Source: Acidobacteriota bacterium (lineage in GTDB: Bacteria; Acidobacteriota; Terriglobia; UBA7540). From it: a stretch of 17,031 nt of DNA. The notes beneath the pieces are model-generated. The model saw only the letters and a list, made by a program, of their open reading frames with translations, did not search any database and was not told where the DNA came from. Numbering within the stretch: position 1 is the stretch's first letter; the number at the start of each line of letters is the position of its first letter. Both the position numbers and the translations under genes were made by a program. The stretch is from assembly GCA_021828225.1 (NCBI GenBank), contig JAKASH010000009.1, forward strand, positions 1 to 17,031. Reading direction: 5' to 3'. Positions 7,138 to 15,371 of the stretch are shown here, piece after piece.

Positions 7138-8253
7138 CTAAAACCTGTACTCGCGTTTGCTTCGGCGCAGCAGGAGAAGGAACGCCGGTCCCCCTACAAA
7201 GGCGGTTAAAATCCCGACGGGGAGCTCGGTCGGAGGCATAAGGGTGCGCGCCAGCAGGTCCGCGGTGACCAAAAACGCGGCGCCACCCAAAGCGGCCAGT
7301 GGTAACAAGCGCGTATGGTTCGGTCCAAAAAGCAGCCGCAAGAAATGCGGGACGATCAGCCCGACAAATCCAATGAGCCCACCGCCGGATACCGCAGCAG
7401 CAGTCAAAAGCGAGCCAACCGCAATAATGGCAGCCTTATGAAGCTCAACCGGAATCCCCAAGTGTTGCGCGTATTCCTCCCCGAGCGACAAGGCGTTCAG
7501 GCTTCTGGCCAGCGCAAACGCCAGCCCGCTCCCGAGGGCAACGAGGAACGCGATGGCGCCCACCTGAGACCAACGCCCAACGGAGATGCCCCCCAGCAAC
7601 CAGGAATAAATGAACGGGGTGTTGAGTTGCAGGCGATCATTCACAATCAGCAAAAAAGACATCGTGTAGCCCAGGATGATGCTGACCGCAAACCCCGCCA
7701 GGAGAAGCGTCACAACTGGCGTTCGGCCTGCAACTCTCGATAGGCGGTAAACCAGGACCATCGTTCCCAGCGCCCCCAAGAAAGCTAGCGCGGGAACAGC
7801 GCCGAAACCGAAAATTGAAAAATGGGCGGAGACGAGCACACCAACGGTCGCGCCCAGTCCCGCGCCTCCCGAAGTGCCGATGACGTACGGGTCCGCAAGC
7901 GGATTCCGGAGCAGTCCTTGAAAGAGGACTCCTGCCACTGAGAGCGCCGCGCCAACCAATGCCGCCGCTAAAACCCTCGGTAGCCGAAGCTGGAGAATGA
8001 TGATTTCATCGCTCGCCGGCCAGGTTCGTGGAAAATGCGCAATGCCCGCGTGATTCAGCAACATGGAAACAACCGCCCGCGAAGGAACGTCAACCGTGCC
8101 AATTGCAACTGCCAGGATGACGGCCAATACTAGCAACCCGAAAAGCAAGCATAGACCGAAACGGAACCGCAATTCGGATGAAGGCCGGGGCTCGCGAGAA
8201 GCCGTTGATGGATTCTCCAGCCTGGGCGTTTGCTCTTGTACCGTGAAGGCCAT
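7138..8253 (-). CDS. btuC: Cobalamin ABC transporter permease BtuC
   Basis: This is the inner-membrane permease of the FecCD/BtuC family, which forms the corrinoid channel as a dimer. From the ATG at 8253 it has 371 residues, slightly longer than the usual 330-350. A hydrophilic N-terminal stretch of about 35 residues is followed by about ten membrane segments. Family landmarks are LQLRLPRVLAAALVGAALS, GLLRNPLADPYVIGTSGGA, and GLIGFVGLIVPHFLRLLFG, which contains the loop that contacts BtuD. The frame stays open upstream to 8364, but that would overlap btuF by about 95 bases and add nothing membrane-like, so the ATG 16 bases after the btuF stop is preferred. Its ribosome binding site is weak. 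Confidence 0.94.
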   Translation of the reverse strand: MAFTVQEQTPRLENPSTASREPRPSSELRFRFGLCLLFGLLVLAVILAVAIGTVDVPSRAVVSMLLNHAGIAHFPRTWPASDEIIILQLRLPRVLAAALVGAALSVAGVLFQGLLRNPLADPYVIGTSGGAGLGATVGVLVSAHFSIFGFGAVPALAFLGALGTMVLVYRLSRVAGRTPVVTLLLAGFAVSIILGYTMSFLLIVNDRLQLNTPFIYSWLLGGISVGRWSQVGAIAFLVALGSGLAFALARSLNALSLGEEYAQHLGIPVELHKAAIIAVGSLLTAAAVSGGGLIGFVGLIVPHFLRLLFGPNHTRLLPLAALGGAAFLVTADLLARTLMPPTELPVGILTAFVGGPAFLLLLRRSKREYRF

Positions 8254-8269
8254 AGCGATTCTTGGAACC

Positions 8270-9214
8270 CTACTCCGGGGTCCTGCCGTTCTCTCGCGCC
8301 ACCCGGCAGATGAGTTCGGAGATGGTTTCGAGACCTTCCACAAGCCGAGGACCCGGACGAACAATCAGCCGATCATCAATAACGAAAACGCGGTCTTTGC
8401 GGACAGCTTCGATGGCTTCCCAGCCTTTGCGCTGCTTGATCTTCTCGGCCCGCACACGGCCGGAACTTCCCGGCCAGGAAACCAGGATCAAGTCCGGATT
8501 AGCGCGGATGACATCCTCGGGCGAAATGATCCGCTCACGGCTATGGATGTGCGGGGGAAACGAGAAAACATTGACGCCGCCTGCCAGCTTCACGCACTCT
8601 GCTTCCCATCCACCCGCAGGAATCATCGGCTTGGCCCATTCTTCGAAATATACTCGAGGTTTCCAAGCTCTCTCCATGGCGCGCCGCTCGACGGCTTCAA
8701 TGCGCGCCTTCATCCCGGCAACCAATTTCTCCGCTTGAACTTCACGGCCCACCGCTTTCCCGATCAGCAAGATGCTATCCAGCACGCCGGAAAGCGTGAC
8801 CGGATTCAACGAGAGAACGGTGAGGTTGAGATCCACCAGCCGCGCCACGATATCCCGCTGAAGGTGTGATTCCGTCAGGACCAAGTCGGGCTTGGCGCGT
8901 TCGATCGCCCCATAATCCGCCTTGATGAAAGCCCCGACACGCGGCTTGTTGAGCGCCTCCGCCGGGTAATCGCAATATTTGCTGACGCCGACCAGGAGGT
9001 CCCCGGCGCCCAGCGCAAAGAGAATTTCCGTGCTGCTCGCGGCGAGCGACACGACGCGCGAGGGGACATCGGTTGCCTGCCGGCACATCGTGGCGGGTCG
9101 AGAGAATGCTTCGTTCAAGGCCATGCCTCCGGCTGGAATACGCCTGCCAGGAGTTTCGTCCCCGGCTCGAACCTTCCCGTTTCTTCGTTCATCCGAGACA
9201 TTGACACTCGTCAC
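8270..9214 (-). CDS. btuF: BtuF-type corrinoid-binding protein, no evident signal peptide
   Basis: This solute-binding protein of the BtuF class lies directly before btuC and btuD, so it is the natural partner of that importer. The core starts at VVSLAASSTEILFALGAGDL, followed by KYCDYPAEALNKPRVG, a VYFEEWAKPMIPAGGWEAE block and VRPGPRLVEGLE. The first 50 or so residues are polar and contain no hydrophobic leader or lipobox, which is odd for a periplasmic protein. The start is uncertain. GTG 9214 forms a GTGA overlap with the btuB stop and follows GGAAGAGGAA. ATG at 9124 (GGAGG too close) or 9088 would give a shorter, still leaderless protein. It resembles the leaderless protein at 4673-5644 more than the secreted one at 12477-13370. 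Confidence 0.85.
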   Translation of the reverse strand: MTSVNVSDERRNGKVRAGDETPGRRIPAGGMALNEAFSRPATMCRQATDVPSRVVSLAASSTEILFALGAGDLLVGVSKYCDYPAEALNKPRVGAFIKADYGAIERAKPDLVLTESHLQRDIVARLVDLNLTVLSLNPVTLSGVLDSILLIGKAVGREVQAEKLVAGMKARIEAVERRAMERAWKPRVYFEEWAKPMIPAGGWEAECVKLAGGVNVFSFPPHIHSRERIISPEDVIRANPDLILVSWPGSSGRVRAEKIKQRKGWEAIEAVRKDRVFVIDDRLIVRPGPRLVEGLETISELICRVARENGRTPE

Positions 9215-11694
9215 TTCCTCTTCCACTCTTCTCCGCCGAGTGTGATCTTGATTCCGGTGCGGAAGGTGAACGGCAGGGCCGGAAATCCGAAGGCCGCCTC
9301 ATAATGTTTACTCAGGATGTTTCCCATGCTCGTATAGAACGTGACTCCGTGACGAAGGTCGAACCAGCCGCTCAGAGCGATGAGCTGGTAGCCAGCCAGG
9401 AGATTGCGGTTCGGCAAAAGTAGTGTGTTCCCAAAGAATCCGTCGGTAAGAAACGTGCTGTCGTCCGATTTGCTCACAAAGTATCCCGTCAGATTCGCAC
9501 CGTAGCGCTGCCTCGCGTAGTCAATCAACAGGTTGCCCGAATGGGGAGCGCGCCGAAAGGGCCTGCCACCTACGAGCGGCGAGAAAGCACCGATGGGAAT
9601 ACCTGGGAAAGCCGGATTGATGGCTGGGGATAAGGCGCTGCTGGCAAATGATTTCGTCACAACGGCACTGAGGTAGGTGTAATTCCCCTCGAATGTTAAA
9701 TGACGGCTAAGACTCGCCTTGAACTCGGCCTCCGCGCCCTGGCTCCGAAACGAGTCAGAATTGATCGCCGCCCCAAAGGGAAGCGCGGACGCGACTGTCG
9801 CCGGCACTCCGAGCTGTGGCAACGCGCTTTTGTCCACAAAGTCAATCAGATCGAAGAATCGCTCGTGGAAATAGGTCAAATCGAGACGCATGTGTTCGCC
9901 CCACAGGCCCTGCTGGACGCCGAAATCGAAGTTGCGGCTTCTCTCGGCGCCGATCGGCGAAATGCCAAATTGGCGGATGAGATCCTGTCCCTGCGGCAGA
10001 GTTCGGAGAACGTCGAAAAGCGAGGAACCTTCGTCGAAAATGCTTGGTTCCTCGATGCCCTTCCCAAAATTAAACTTCAGCTTGGTGTGGCCGAAGAAGA
10101 CATCCGAGGACGGACGGCGGAGATAATACGTCAGTGAGACACGGGGCGTGGCGGCAAAGCCGAAGACATCATTATCATCAAATCCCACGCCTGCCGTAGC
10201 GAAGACGCGGTGCCCTAGGCTTCCATGCGCTTCCAGGAAGTAGTGGAAGTTGTTTCGATCGGTGGGAGACTTGGAACCGGAGGACTCCGTGAATCCCTCT
10301 TCGTTGTCGTAGCGAAAACCGAAGGAAGCGCCCAACTCCGGGCTGAAAGAGTAATCTGACTGCGTATAGACCGACCGGATGGTGGTAAGGGAATTGAAGA
10401 GCTGCGGATATTCGCCGCCAAAGTCCAAAATCGCCTGGCCGGTCGCGCAGAAGCCATTGGCCCCGCAAATGGTGACGGGCCGCCCGAGATAATTAGCTCC
10501 AAATCCAAAGGGATCAAACGGCGTCCCGGTAGGAGAGGGGTTGTCGAAATGGAAGCGAAGGCCGGTCCGGGTAAAACGGAACAGGTTATGCCAGTGCGAA
10601 GTGGCCTGGTTTTGCGCCGTCACCCCAAGGTAAGTATCCTGCTCCCTCTGGAAGGAGTCATCCGGGATGCCGAAAAAGTCCAGAGCACTGGGGTCTCCCA
10701 GTCCCACTGCGGTGTGACGCAGTGTGAAGCGAACACTGCTCCGTCTGTTCGGCTCCCATCCAAAGCTCCCGGAATAGGTGCCATTGTGAAACGAGCTATT
10801 GGGGACGCTGTTTTGGGTATCGAAACGCGCAAAATCCGAAAAGTAGTCGAATTGGTGAAAGATGCCGCTGATGGATCCTTCCTGACGGTGTGTCTGGAAA
10901 TTGCCACCGTCAGCAGAAAGGGTGACCTCGGGAAGCGGAGTGGTTCCTTGGCGGGTTGTAATATTGATGACGCTTGCCAGCGAGTCGCTTCCGTAAAGGA
11001 CGCTGTTGGGACCGCGCAGTGTTTCGACCTCACCCACTCCGCTGGTTGAGAGGTTCGCAAACTCAAATGTGCCCCCGATATCGTTCGCGGGAATGCCATC
11101 AATGAGAACTTTATTGAATTCAGCGTTGCCGCCGCGCACAAAGATCGAAGCCGTTCCGCCTCGTTGGCCGGTCTGCACGACTTGCACTCCGGGCATGAAG
11201 CGCAACGTATCCAAAACGTCCACCTTGTTGAGCGCATCCAACTGTTTCTGGTCTATGACGCTCACCGACGAGCCAACTTCTGATTTGGGTAAACTCGTGC
11301 CGGTATCCGAAACGACGATTTCCTGCCGGAGAGGGCCGATTTGTAGGCGTAGATCTACGTTGACCGCTCCTCCCTCCTGCAGAACGACGTCGGGGCTTTC
11401 TTGCTTTTCGAACCCCGGCGCCTCGGCGGCTACTTGATATCGGCCTGCCTCAACCCCTGAAAACACAAAAGCACCTACAGGGTCGGCGCGCGTGCTCGCG
11501 GCAACTTTTCCGTTTCGGAGCAAGGTTACTTGCGCATTCGGTACGACCGCCCCCAGCGGGTCCGTCACTCGACCTTGAACTGTAGCGGCGCTAGCGGCGA
11601 GCACGGGCCAAGCTGAAATGAGCAAGGAAAGGGCTAGCAGCCGGTGAATGGTGGATTGGAATGTCTTGACAGTGTACAGGAGCTCCTCCTTCAC
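9211..11694 (-). CDS. btuB: TonB-dependent corrinoid receptor (BtuB-like)
   Basis: This outer-membrane, TonB-energised receptor is assigned to corrinoids by the riboswitch in front and the btuF-btuC-btuD genes behind. Of 827 residues, about 1-37 form a signal peptide (core LLALSLLISAWPVLAASA). Residues 39-117 are a carboxypeptidase-regulatory-like domain (VQGRVTDPLGAVVPNAQVTLL). A possible TonB box lies near EIVVSDTG (125-132), the plug at about 140-248 (FMPGVQVVQ, IFVRGG, VLIDGIPANDIGG, ETLRGPNSVLYGSDSLASVINI), and the rest is beta-barrel. The N-terminal extra domain is common in Acidobacteriota and Bacteroidota receptors and absent from E. coli BtuB. The start is doubtful: the only standard codon is GTG at 11694, but the best Shine-Dalgarno lies just inside the frame. 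Confidence 0.92.
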   Translation of the reverse strand: MKEELLYTVKTFQSTIHRLLALSLLISAWPVLAASAATVQGRVTDPLGAVVPNAQVTLLRNGKVAASTRADPVGAFVFSGVEAGRYQVAAEAPGFEKQESPDVVLQEGGAVNVDLRLQIGPLRQEIVVSDTGTSLPKSEVGSSVSVIDQKQLDALNKVDVLDTLRFMPGVQVVQTGQRGGTASIFVRGGNAEFNKVLIDGIPANDIGGTFEFANLSTSGVGEVETLRGPNSVLYGSDSLASVINITTRQGTTPLPEVTLSADGGNFQTHRQEGSISGIFHQFDYFSDFARFDTQNSVPNSSFHNGTYSGSFGWEPNRRSSVRFTLRHTAVGLGDPSALDFFGIPDDSFQREQDTYLGVTAQNQATSHWHNLFRFTRTGLRFHFDNPSPTGTPFDPFGFGANYLGRPVTICGANGFCATGQAILDFGGEYPQLFNSLTTIRSVYTQSDYSFSPELGASFGFRYDNEEGFTESSGSKSPTDRNNFHYFLEAHGSLGHRVFATAGVGFDDNDVFGFAATPRVSLTYYLRRPSSDVFFGHTKLKFNFGKGIEEPSIFDEGSSLFDVLRTLPQGQDLIRQFGISPIGAERSRNFDFGVQQGLWGEHMRLDLTYFHERFFDLIDFVDKSALPQLGVPATVASALPFGAAINSDSFRSQGAEAEFKASLSRHLTFEGNYTYLSAVVTKSFASSALSPAINPAFPGIPIGAFSPLVGGRPFRRAPHSGNLLIDYARQRYGANLTGYFVSKSDDSTFLTDGFFGNTLLLPNRNLLAGYQLIALSGWFDLRHGVTFYTSMGNILSKHYEAAFGFPALPFTFRTGIKITLGGEEWKRK
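11683..11691 (-). promoter_or_regulatory. Shine-Dalgarno-like site inside the start of btuB
   Basis: AAGGAGGAG directly follows the apparent GTG start, as codons 2-4 of btuB. CCTTC just upstream can pair with GAAGG here around a 7-base loop, which would hide the site. The overlapping palindrome AGGAGCTCCT (11678-11687) offers another hiding fold. This fits a riboswitch acting on translation. The only start-like codon at proper distance is CTG at 11677-11679. Confidence 0.5.
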
Positions 11695-11726
11695 CCTCGG
11701 AAGGGGTGGACTGAAATTTAGCCGGC

Positions 11727-11891
11727 AAGACCGGTCTCCTGACTCGCGACGTCTTCAGCAGCGTCTGCGCCTTCCCATCCCCCCAAGCGGGGCAGTGGCT
11801 TTTCACAGACTTTAACGGTCGCTCACAGTTGCGGGGCAGTGGCGGTTTTTCACCGCGCTTCCCGTTCATCTCGCGGGCAAGTTGTGGTCTT
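11727..11891 (-). promoter_or_regulatory. Cobalamin riboswitch (class I type)
   Basis: This RNA element binds adenosylcobalamin and shuts down the genes behind it, here btuB and probably the rest to cobQ. Read on the minus strand, the outer helix P1 is AAGACC (11886-11891) with GGTCTT (11727-11732). The core holds CGGGAAGC, a GCGGT-GAAAA-ACCGC hairpin, GCCACTGCCCCGCAACTGT with GAG (11822-11843), a second GCCACTG (11793-11799), GGGAAGGC, and the B12 box AGTCAGGAGACCGG (11731-11744). All are the standard conserved parts in standard order. No U-run follows the aptamer, while the btuB ribosome binding region can fold, so control of translation is more likely than termination. It begins only 18 bases after the cobO stop, leaving little room for a separate promoter outside cobO. 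Confidence 0.96.
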
Positions 11892-11909
11892 CTCTCCTTT
11901 TCCTTTCAA

Positions 11910-12467
11910 CTAGAATTCGATACCCTTTTGCGCCGAGATACCCTGCTGAAGCGGATGCTTGATCTCGCGCATCTCGGTCACTAGGTCGGCAGTCTCGATG
12001 ATTTCTGGCTTGGCATTCCGCCCCGTCAGGATCACATGAAGCATGGGCGGCTTGTTCTTGAGAAAGTCCACGACGTCTTCGACGGGCAAGAAGCCGTAGC
12101 TGAGCGCGTAATTGATTTCATCCAGAATCACCACGGCGTAGTTCCCTGACAGTATCTGTTGTTTGGCTGCTTCCCACGCTTCTCGAACCATCTTCTTATC
12201 GACTTCAATGTCCTTGCTTTCCCAAGTAAACCCTTGTCCCATGGGACGGATTTCAAAGGTCTCGAGCTTGGGCGCGCTCCGCAGTTCGCCGTACTGCCAT
12301 TTTCCTTTGAAGAATTGGAGCATGATCACTCTCATGCCGTAGCCGCACGCGCGCAGCGCCACACCCAACGCGGCCGTCGTTTTGCCCTTTCCGTTCCCCG
12401 TGTTGACGATGATCAGGCCTTTCTTCTTTTGCGCCGTGGCTCCGGCGCGGGTGATCTTCACTTTCAT
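11910..12467 (-). CDS. cobO: Corrinoid adenosyltransferase (CobA/CobO/BtuR type)
   Basis: This cytoplasmic enzyme transfers the 5'-deoxyadenosyl group of ATP to reduced Co(I) corrinoids and accepts early and late intermediates. The 185 residues are close to the usual 190-200. The P-loop is GNGKGKTT (24-31), preceded by KGLIIVNTGN. Other conserved stretches are ALRACGYGMRVIMLQFFKGKW, VILDEINYALSYG (114-126), HVILTGRNAKPEI and ADLVTEMREIKHP. The ATG follows GAGGAAAAAAG, a good ribosome binding site, nine bases after the stop of the secreted btuF. It is the last gene before the riboswitch and has no evident terminator after it. Confidence 0.97.
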   Translation of the reverse strand: MKVKITRAGATAQKKKGLIIVNTGNGKGKTTAALGVALRACGYGMRVIMLQFFKGKWQYGELRSAPKLETFEIRPMGQGFTWESKDIEVDKKMVREAWEAAKQQILSGNYAVVILDEINYALSYGFLPVEDVVDFLKNKPPMLHVILTGRNAKPEIIETADLVTEMREIKHPLQQGISAQKGIEF

Positions 12468-12476
12468 CTTTTTTCC

Positions 12477-13370
12477 TCAACGGGACTTAAACGCTTCGGG
12501 ATGAAGCTCTTTCGCCAATTCCTCGATCGCGTCGAAAACCAGAGGGCTCGAATGTTCAAGCCGGTCGTCCGTATAAACCACTCGATTTTCGCGCACCGCT
12601 TTCAGCCGGTCCCAGCCGGCGCGCTGTTTCAACTCATCCCGACTAATTTCCTGATGCGACCCCTTGACCAAAAGGAGATAGTCCGGGGAACGGCGCACCA
12701 CTTCTTCCAGGCTGATTTGGGCGGATGCCCGCGGGATGTCCGCGGTTATGGATTCTCCCCCGGCCGCCGAAATGGCTTCGGTAATAAATGACTTACTTCC
12801 GACCGTGATAATCGGGTCGTCCCAGATCAGCACAAAAACCGTTGGCCGAGAGAGCCCCGCAACCTTCGCCGCCACCCGGCGGCGTTTTTCCTCCAGTTGT
12901 TTCACGAGCGATTCCGCTGCGGCGCTGCAATTCAGGGCCTGGCCAATATCAAGAATCGAAGCCAGGATCCCATCCAATCCTCGCGGATTGATCACAAAAA
13001 CCGGAATACGGAGACGATCAAGCTCCTGCACCGTTTCACGCCGGTCGAGCTCGCGCGTGGCGAAAACCAAGTCCGGGCGCAGCGAAACGATCTTTTCAAT
13101 GGAAGGATCAATTAAGCGGCCCACGCTGGTTTTGTGGCGCGCTTGGGGCGGGTAATCCGTGTAATCGGTGACTCCAATCACGTCTTCCCCTTCACCCAAG
13201 GCGAACACCGTCTCCGTAATGCTCGGAGCAAGGCAGATGATCCGATGCGGGCTTTGCGGCGCATCCACACGGCGTCCCACTTCGTCCATCAGGTCGCGCG
13301 CCGCAAGGCACTGGAGGGAAAGCAGCAACAGCAATCCCGCCGAAGCGAGTCTCTTTATGAAAATCAACAT
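12477..13370 (-). CDS. btuF: Secreted BtuF-type corrinoid-binding protein
   Basis: This periplasmic solute-binding protein is of the BtuF class. The 297 residues start with a clear signal peptide (MLIFIKRLASAGLLLLLSLQ, cleavage after CLA or AARD near residue 24). The typical DEVGRRVDAPQSPHRIICLAPS entry follows, then SITETVFALGEGEDVIGVTDYTDYPP, a long helical linker (about 145-172), VFVLIWDDPIITVGSKSF and the final ELAKELHPEA helix. It is the only one of the three BtuF-like proteins here with a leader, so it is the best candidate for delivering corrinoids to BtuCD, even though btuC and btuD lie about 4 kb away behind the riboswitch. It overlaps the cobB end by 7 bases. Confidence 0.93.
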   Translation of the reverse strand: MLIFIKRLASAGLLLLLSLQCLAARDLMDEVGRRVDAPQSPHRIICLAPSITETVFALGEGEDVIGVTDYTDYPPQARHKTSVGRLIDPSIEKIVSLRPDLVFATRELDRRETVQELDRLRIPVFVINPRGLDGILASILDIGQALNCSAAAESLVKQLEEKRRRVAAKVAGLSRPTVFVLIWDDPIITVGSKSFITEAISAAGGESITADIPRASAQISLEEVVRRSPDYLLLVKGSHQEISRDELKQRAGWDRLKAVRENRVVYTDDRLEHSSPLVFDAIEELAKELHPEAFKSR

Positions 13371-14764
13371 GAAGATTGCTCTCCTCGCCGCGCCCGCTTG
13401 GAACTTCGCGCGTGTTCCACGAAGCGAGTTGCGAGTCCCGCGTTCGAGAGAAAGTGGAGGTGGATGTAGCTGGCGAGAACGTTTCTCTCTCGAAAACCCT
13501 CCGGTTCCTCGCGCCGGCTCAGGGAATATCGCACGTGGTAAACTCGCTCCACGTGCTCGCCTCCGCTAATGTTGGAACAATGGAAGCTGTGCCCGCGCGC
13601 TTTTGCCCCTTTTTGCCCGACCATGCAATCCGCGGTCAATTGCACTTCCGTGTAGCCAAACTTTACGAGCCGCTCGGTCATGTGAACATCAAGAGGTAGC
13701 ACTCCGGCCATAGAAAAGTGTTTCCGGTCTCTCCCGACAATCGTCTGGGCGAGATACATCAGACCTCCACATTCCGCGTAAATGGGCCGCTCCTGGTCAG
13801 CGAAGCGCCGAACGGCGTCAAGCATTTCGCGGTTTCCGGCAAGCTGTTCGGCGTATAACTCAGGGTATCCGCCGCCGAAATACAACGCGTCAACTCCCTC
13901 GGGCAAGCCCCGGTCTGCAAGAGGGCTGAACTCCACAATCTCTGCTCCCGCCGCGCGCAGCGCGTCGAAGTTATCCTCGTAGTAGAAACAGAATGTGCGG
14001 TCTCGCGCCACGCCAATACGAACCCGGACGGGCGGATCAATCGCGCCCGGCGGCTCCGGCTGAGAGGTAAAATCGGAAGCAGATTTAAGAAGCTGCTCCA
14101 AATCAATATGAGTTTTCGCCAAGTCCCCGAGCATGGTCAGCGCTCGATCCGGGAGCGCGTCCTCACTCGCGGTAAAAAGTCCCAGGTACCGCTCCGGGAT
14201 TCGAATGCGCTCCTCTCGGGGCAGGTAACCCAGGAGCGCAGCTTGACAGGAACTCCCGATCGCTTCTCGCAGCAGCCTGAAATGCGCTTCGCCCGCTACA
14301 CGGTTGAGGATCACTCCCGCGACTCTCAATTTCGGATCGAAGGTTTCGAAGCCCTTGACCAGGGCCGCCGCGCTCCGCGCCATTTGCGAAGCGTCCACGA
14401 CCAGGACAACCGGCAGTTTGAGCCGCTTGGCGATTTCAGCCGTGCTGCCTGCTTCGGACATTCCATCAACTCCGTCAAAGAGGCCCATGACCCCTTCAAC
14501 CACCGCGACATCGGCTCCTTGCGCGCCACGGTTAAAAATTCGCAGGTTCACGTCCGGCGGCAGCATCCATCCATCGAGATTGCGCGACGGCCGCCCGCAA
14601 GCGCGCGCATGATGCCCTCCATCAATAAAGTCCGGCCCGCACTTGAAGGATTGAACCGTAAGCCCCCGTCCGCGCAGAGCAGCGATCAGCGCCAGCGCAA
14701 CTGTGGTCTTGCCCACGCCACTGGCAGGTCCCGCCACCACGAACCCCTTCGCTTCGTCAGCCAT
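13364..14764 (-). CDS. cobB: Cobyrinic acid a,c-diamide synthase (CobB/CbiA)
   Basis: This glutamine-dependent enzyme amidates the a and c side chains of (hydrogeno)cobyrinic acid. The 466 residues match the family. The N-terminal ATP domain starts FVVAGPASGVGKTTVALAL (8-26), then KCGPDFID (41-48) and VEGVMGLFDGVDG (89-101). The C-terminal amidotransferase domain has GGGYPELYAEQL (297-308), the nucleophile Cys332 in YAECGGLMYL and His435 in SYIHLHFLSN. It could be CobB (aerobic pathway) or CbiA (anaerobic pathway); the sequence does not separate them, though a CbiE-type partner slightly favours CbiA. The last 15 residues are very basic and run past the family core. It overlaps cobC by 8 bases and btuF by 7. 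Confidence 0.96.
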   Translation of the reverse strand: MADEAKGFVVAGPASGVGKTTVALALIAALRGRGLTVQSFKCGPDFIDGGHHARACGRPSRNLDGWMLPPDVNLRIFNRGAQGADVAVVEGVMGLFDGVDGMSEAGSTAEIAKRLKLPVVLVVDASQMARSAAALVKGFETFDPKLRVAGVILNRVAGEAHFRLLREAIGSSCQAALLGYLPREERIRIPERYLGLFTASEDALPDRALTMLGDLAKTHIDLEQLLKSASDFTSQPEPPGAIDPPVRVRIGVARDRTFCFYYEDNFDALRAAGAEIVEFSPLADRGLPEGVDALYFGGGYPELYAEQLAGNREMLDAVRRFADQERPIYAECGGLMYLAQTIVGRDRKHFSMAGVLPLDVHMTERLVKFGYTEVQLTADCMVGQKGAKARGHSFHCSNISGGEHVERVYHVRYSLSRREEPEGFRERNVLASYIHLHFLSNAGLATRFVEHARSSKRARRGEQSSC

Positions 14765-15371
14765 TCACACACCGCAAGATGGCGCCATCTCGAAAGTAGT
14801 CAATGACGTTCACTCCGCCGCAGTCCTGAGCGAGTCGGAAAAGATATCGGTCCGGCACGCCCAGAGCGCTTGCGAGAGCGATTCGGATCACGCCCGCATG
14901 GGCCACCGCCATCGCGCACCCGCCGGGGTGCGCAGCAACGATCTTGCGCAACTCGCACTGCACTCGCCTTTTGAACTCGGCAAAATCCTCGCCACCGGAG
15001 ATTCGCTGCCGAGGGAAATCTTTCAGCCACTGCCTTGCCGCCTGCGGAAAACGTTTTGTGATCTCGTCCCATGAAAGCCCCTGCCACCGCCCCAAATGAA
15101 TCTCGCGGAGACCAGGGAGAATTTTGACTTGTACTTCGACTCTTCGCGAAATCGCCGCAGCCGTTGCTCGCGCCCGCTGGAGGTCGCTCGAATAAATAGC
15201 CTGCGCCCGGTAATGCGCTATTCTTTCCACCAAGCGTGGAAGTTGCCGCCGTCCCGCGGCTGAAAGAGGCGCATCCGATTGCCCCAGGAACAAACCGTCC
15301 CCCTCTGGAGAGGCGTGCCTGACCCAAACCAGCCGGCATGTCGGGCCTGCACCGAGGCTCTCACTCCGCAT
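14757..15371 (-). CDS. cobC: Alpha-ribazole phosphatase (CobC, histidine phosphatase)
   Basis: This phosphatase removes the 5'-phosphate from alpha-ribazole phosphate or adenosylcobalamin phosphate, finishing the nucleotide loop. The 204 residues match CobC (about 200). It is a member of the histidine phosphatase superfamily: the phospho-accepting His19 lies in VRHASPEG (the usual RHG or RHA), with Arg66 in DLQRARAT, the acid Glu90 in LREIHLGRWQG and the second His158 in AVAHAGVIR. The frame also has an ATG at 15392, but this lacks a ribosome binding site. The ATG at 15371 follows a GGTGGGG stretch and overlaps the bluB stop by 11 bases, so it is preferred. Specificity is inferred from the position between bluB and cobB. 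Confidence 0.92.
   Translation of the reverse strand: MRSESLGAGPTCRLVWVRHASPEGDGLFLGQSDAPLSAAGRRQLPRLVERIAHYRAQAIYSSDLQRARATAAAISRRVEVQVKILPGLREIHLGRWQGLSWDEITKRFPQAARQWLKDFPRQRISGGEDFAEFKRRVQCELRKIVAAHPGGCAMAVAHAGVIRIALASALGVPDRYLFRLAQDCGGVNVIDYFRDGAILRCVNG

Noticed and set aside
8254..8364. N-terminal extension of btuC
   Set aside because: It would overlap btuF by about 95 bases and has no family similarity; the ATG at 8253 lies right after the btuF stop.
11787..11843. Exact 13-base direct repeat (GCCACTGCCCCGC on the minus strand)
   Set aside because: Both copies lie at positions where the cobalamin aptamer has conserved elements, so it reflects RNA structure rather than a repeat element.
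11591..11869. Minus-strand frame of 92 codons over the riboswitch
   Set aside because: It lies across the conserved cobalamin aptamer and the start of btuB in another frame; the RNA motif explains the sequence.
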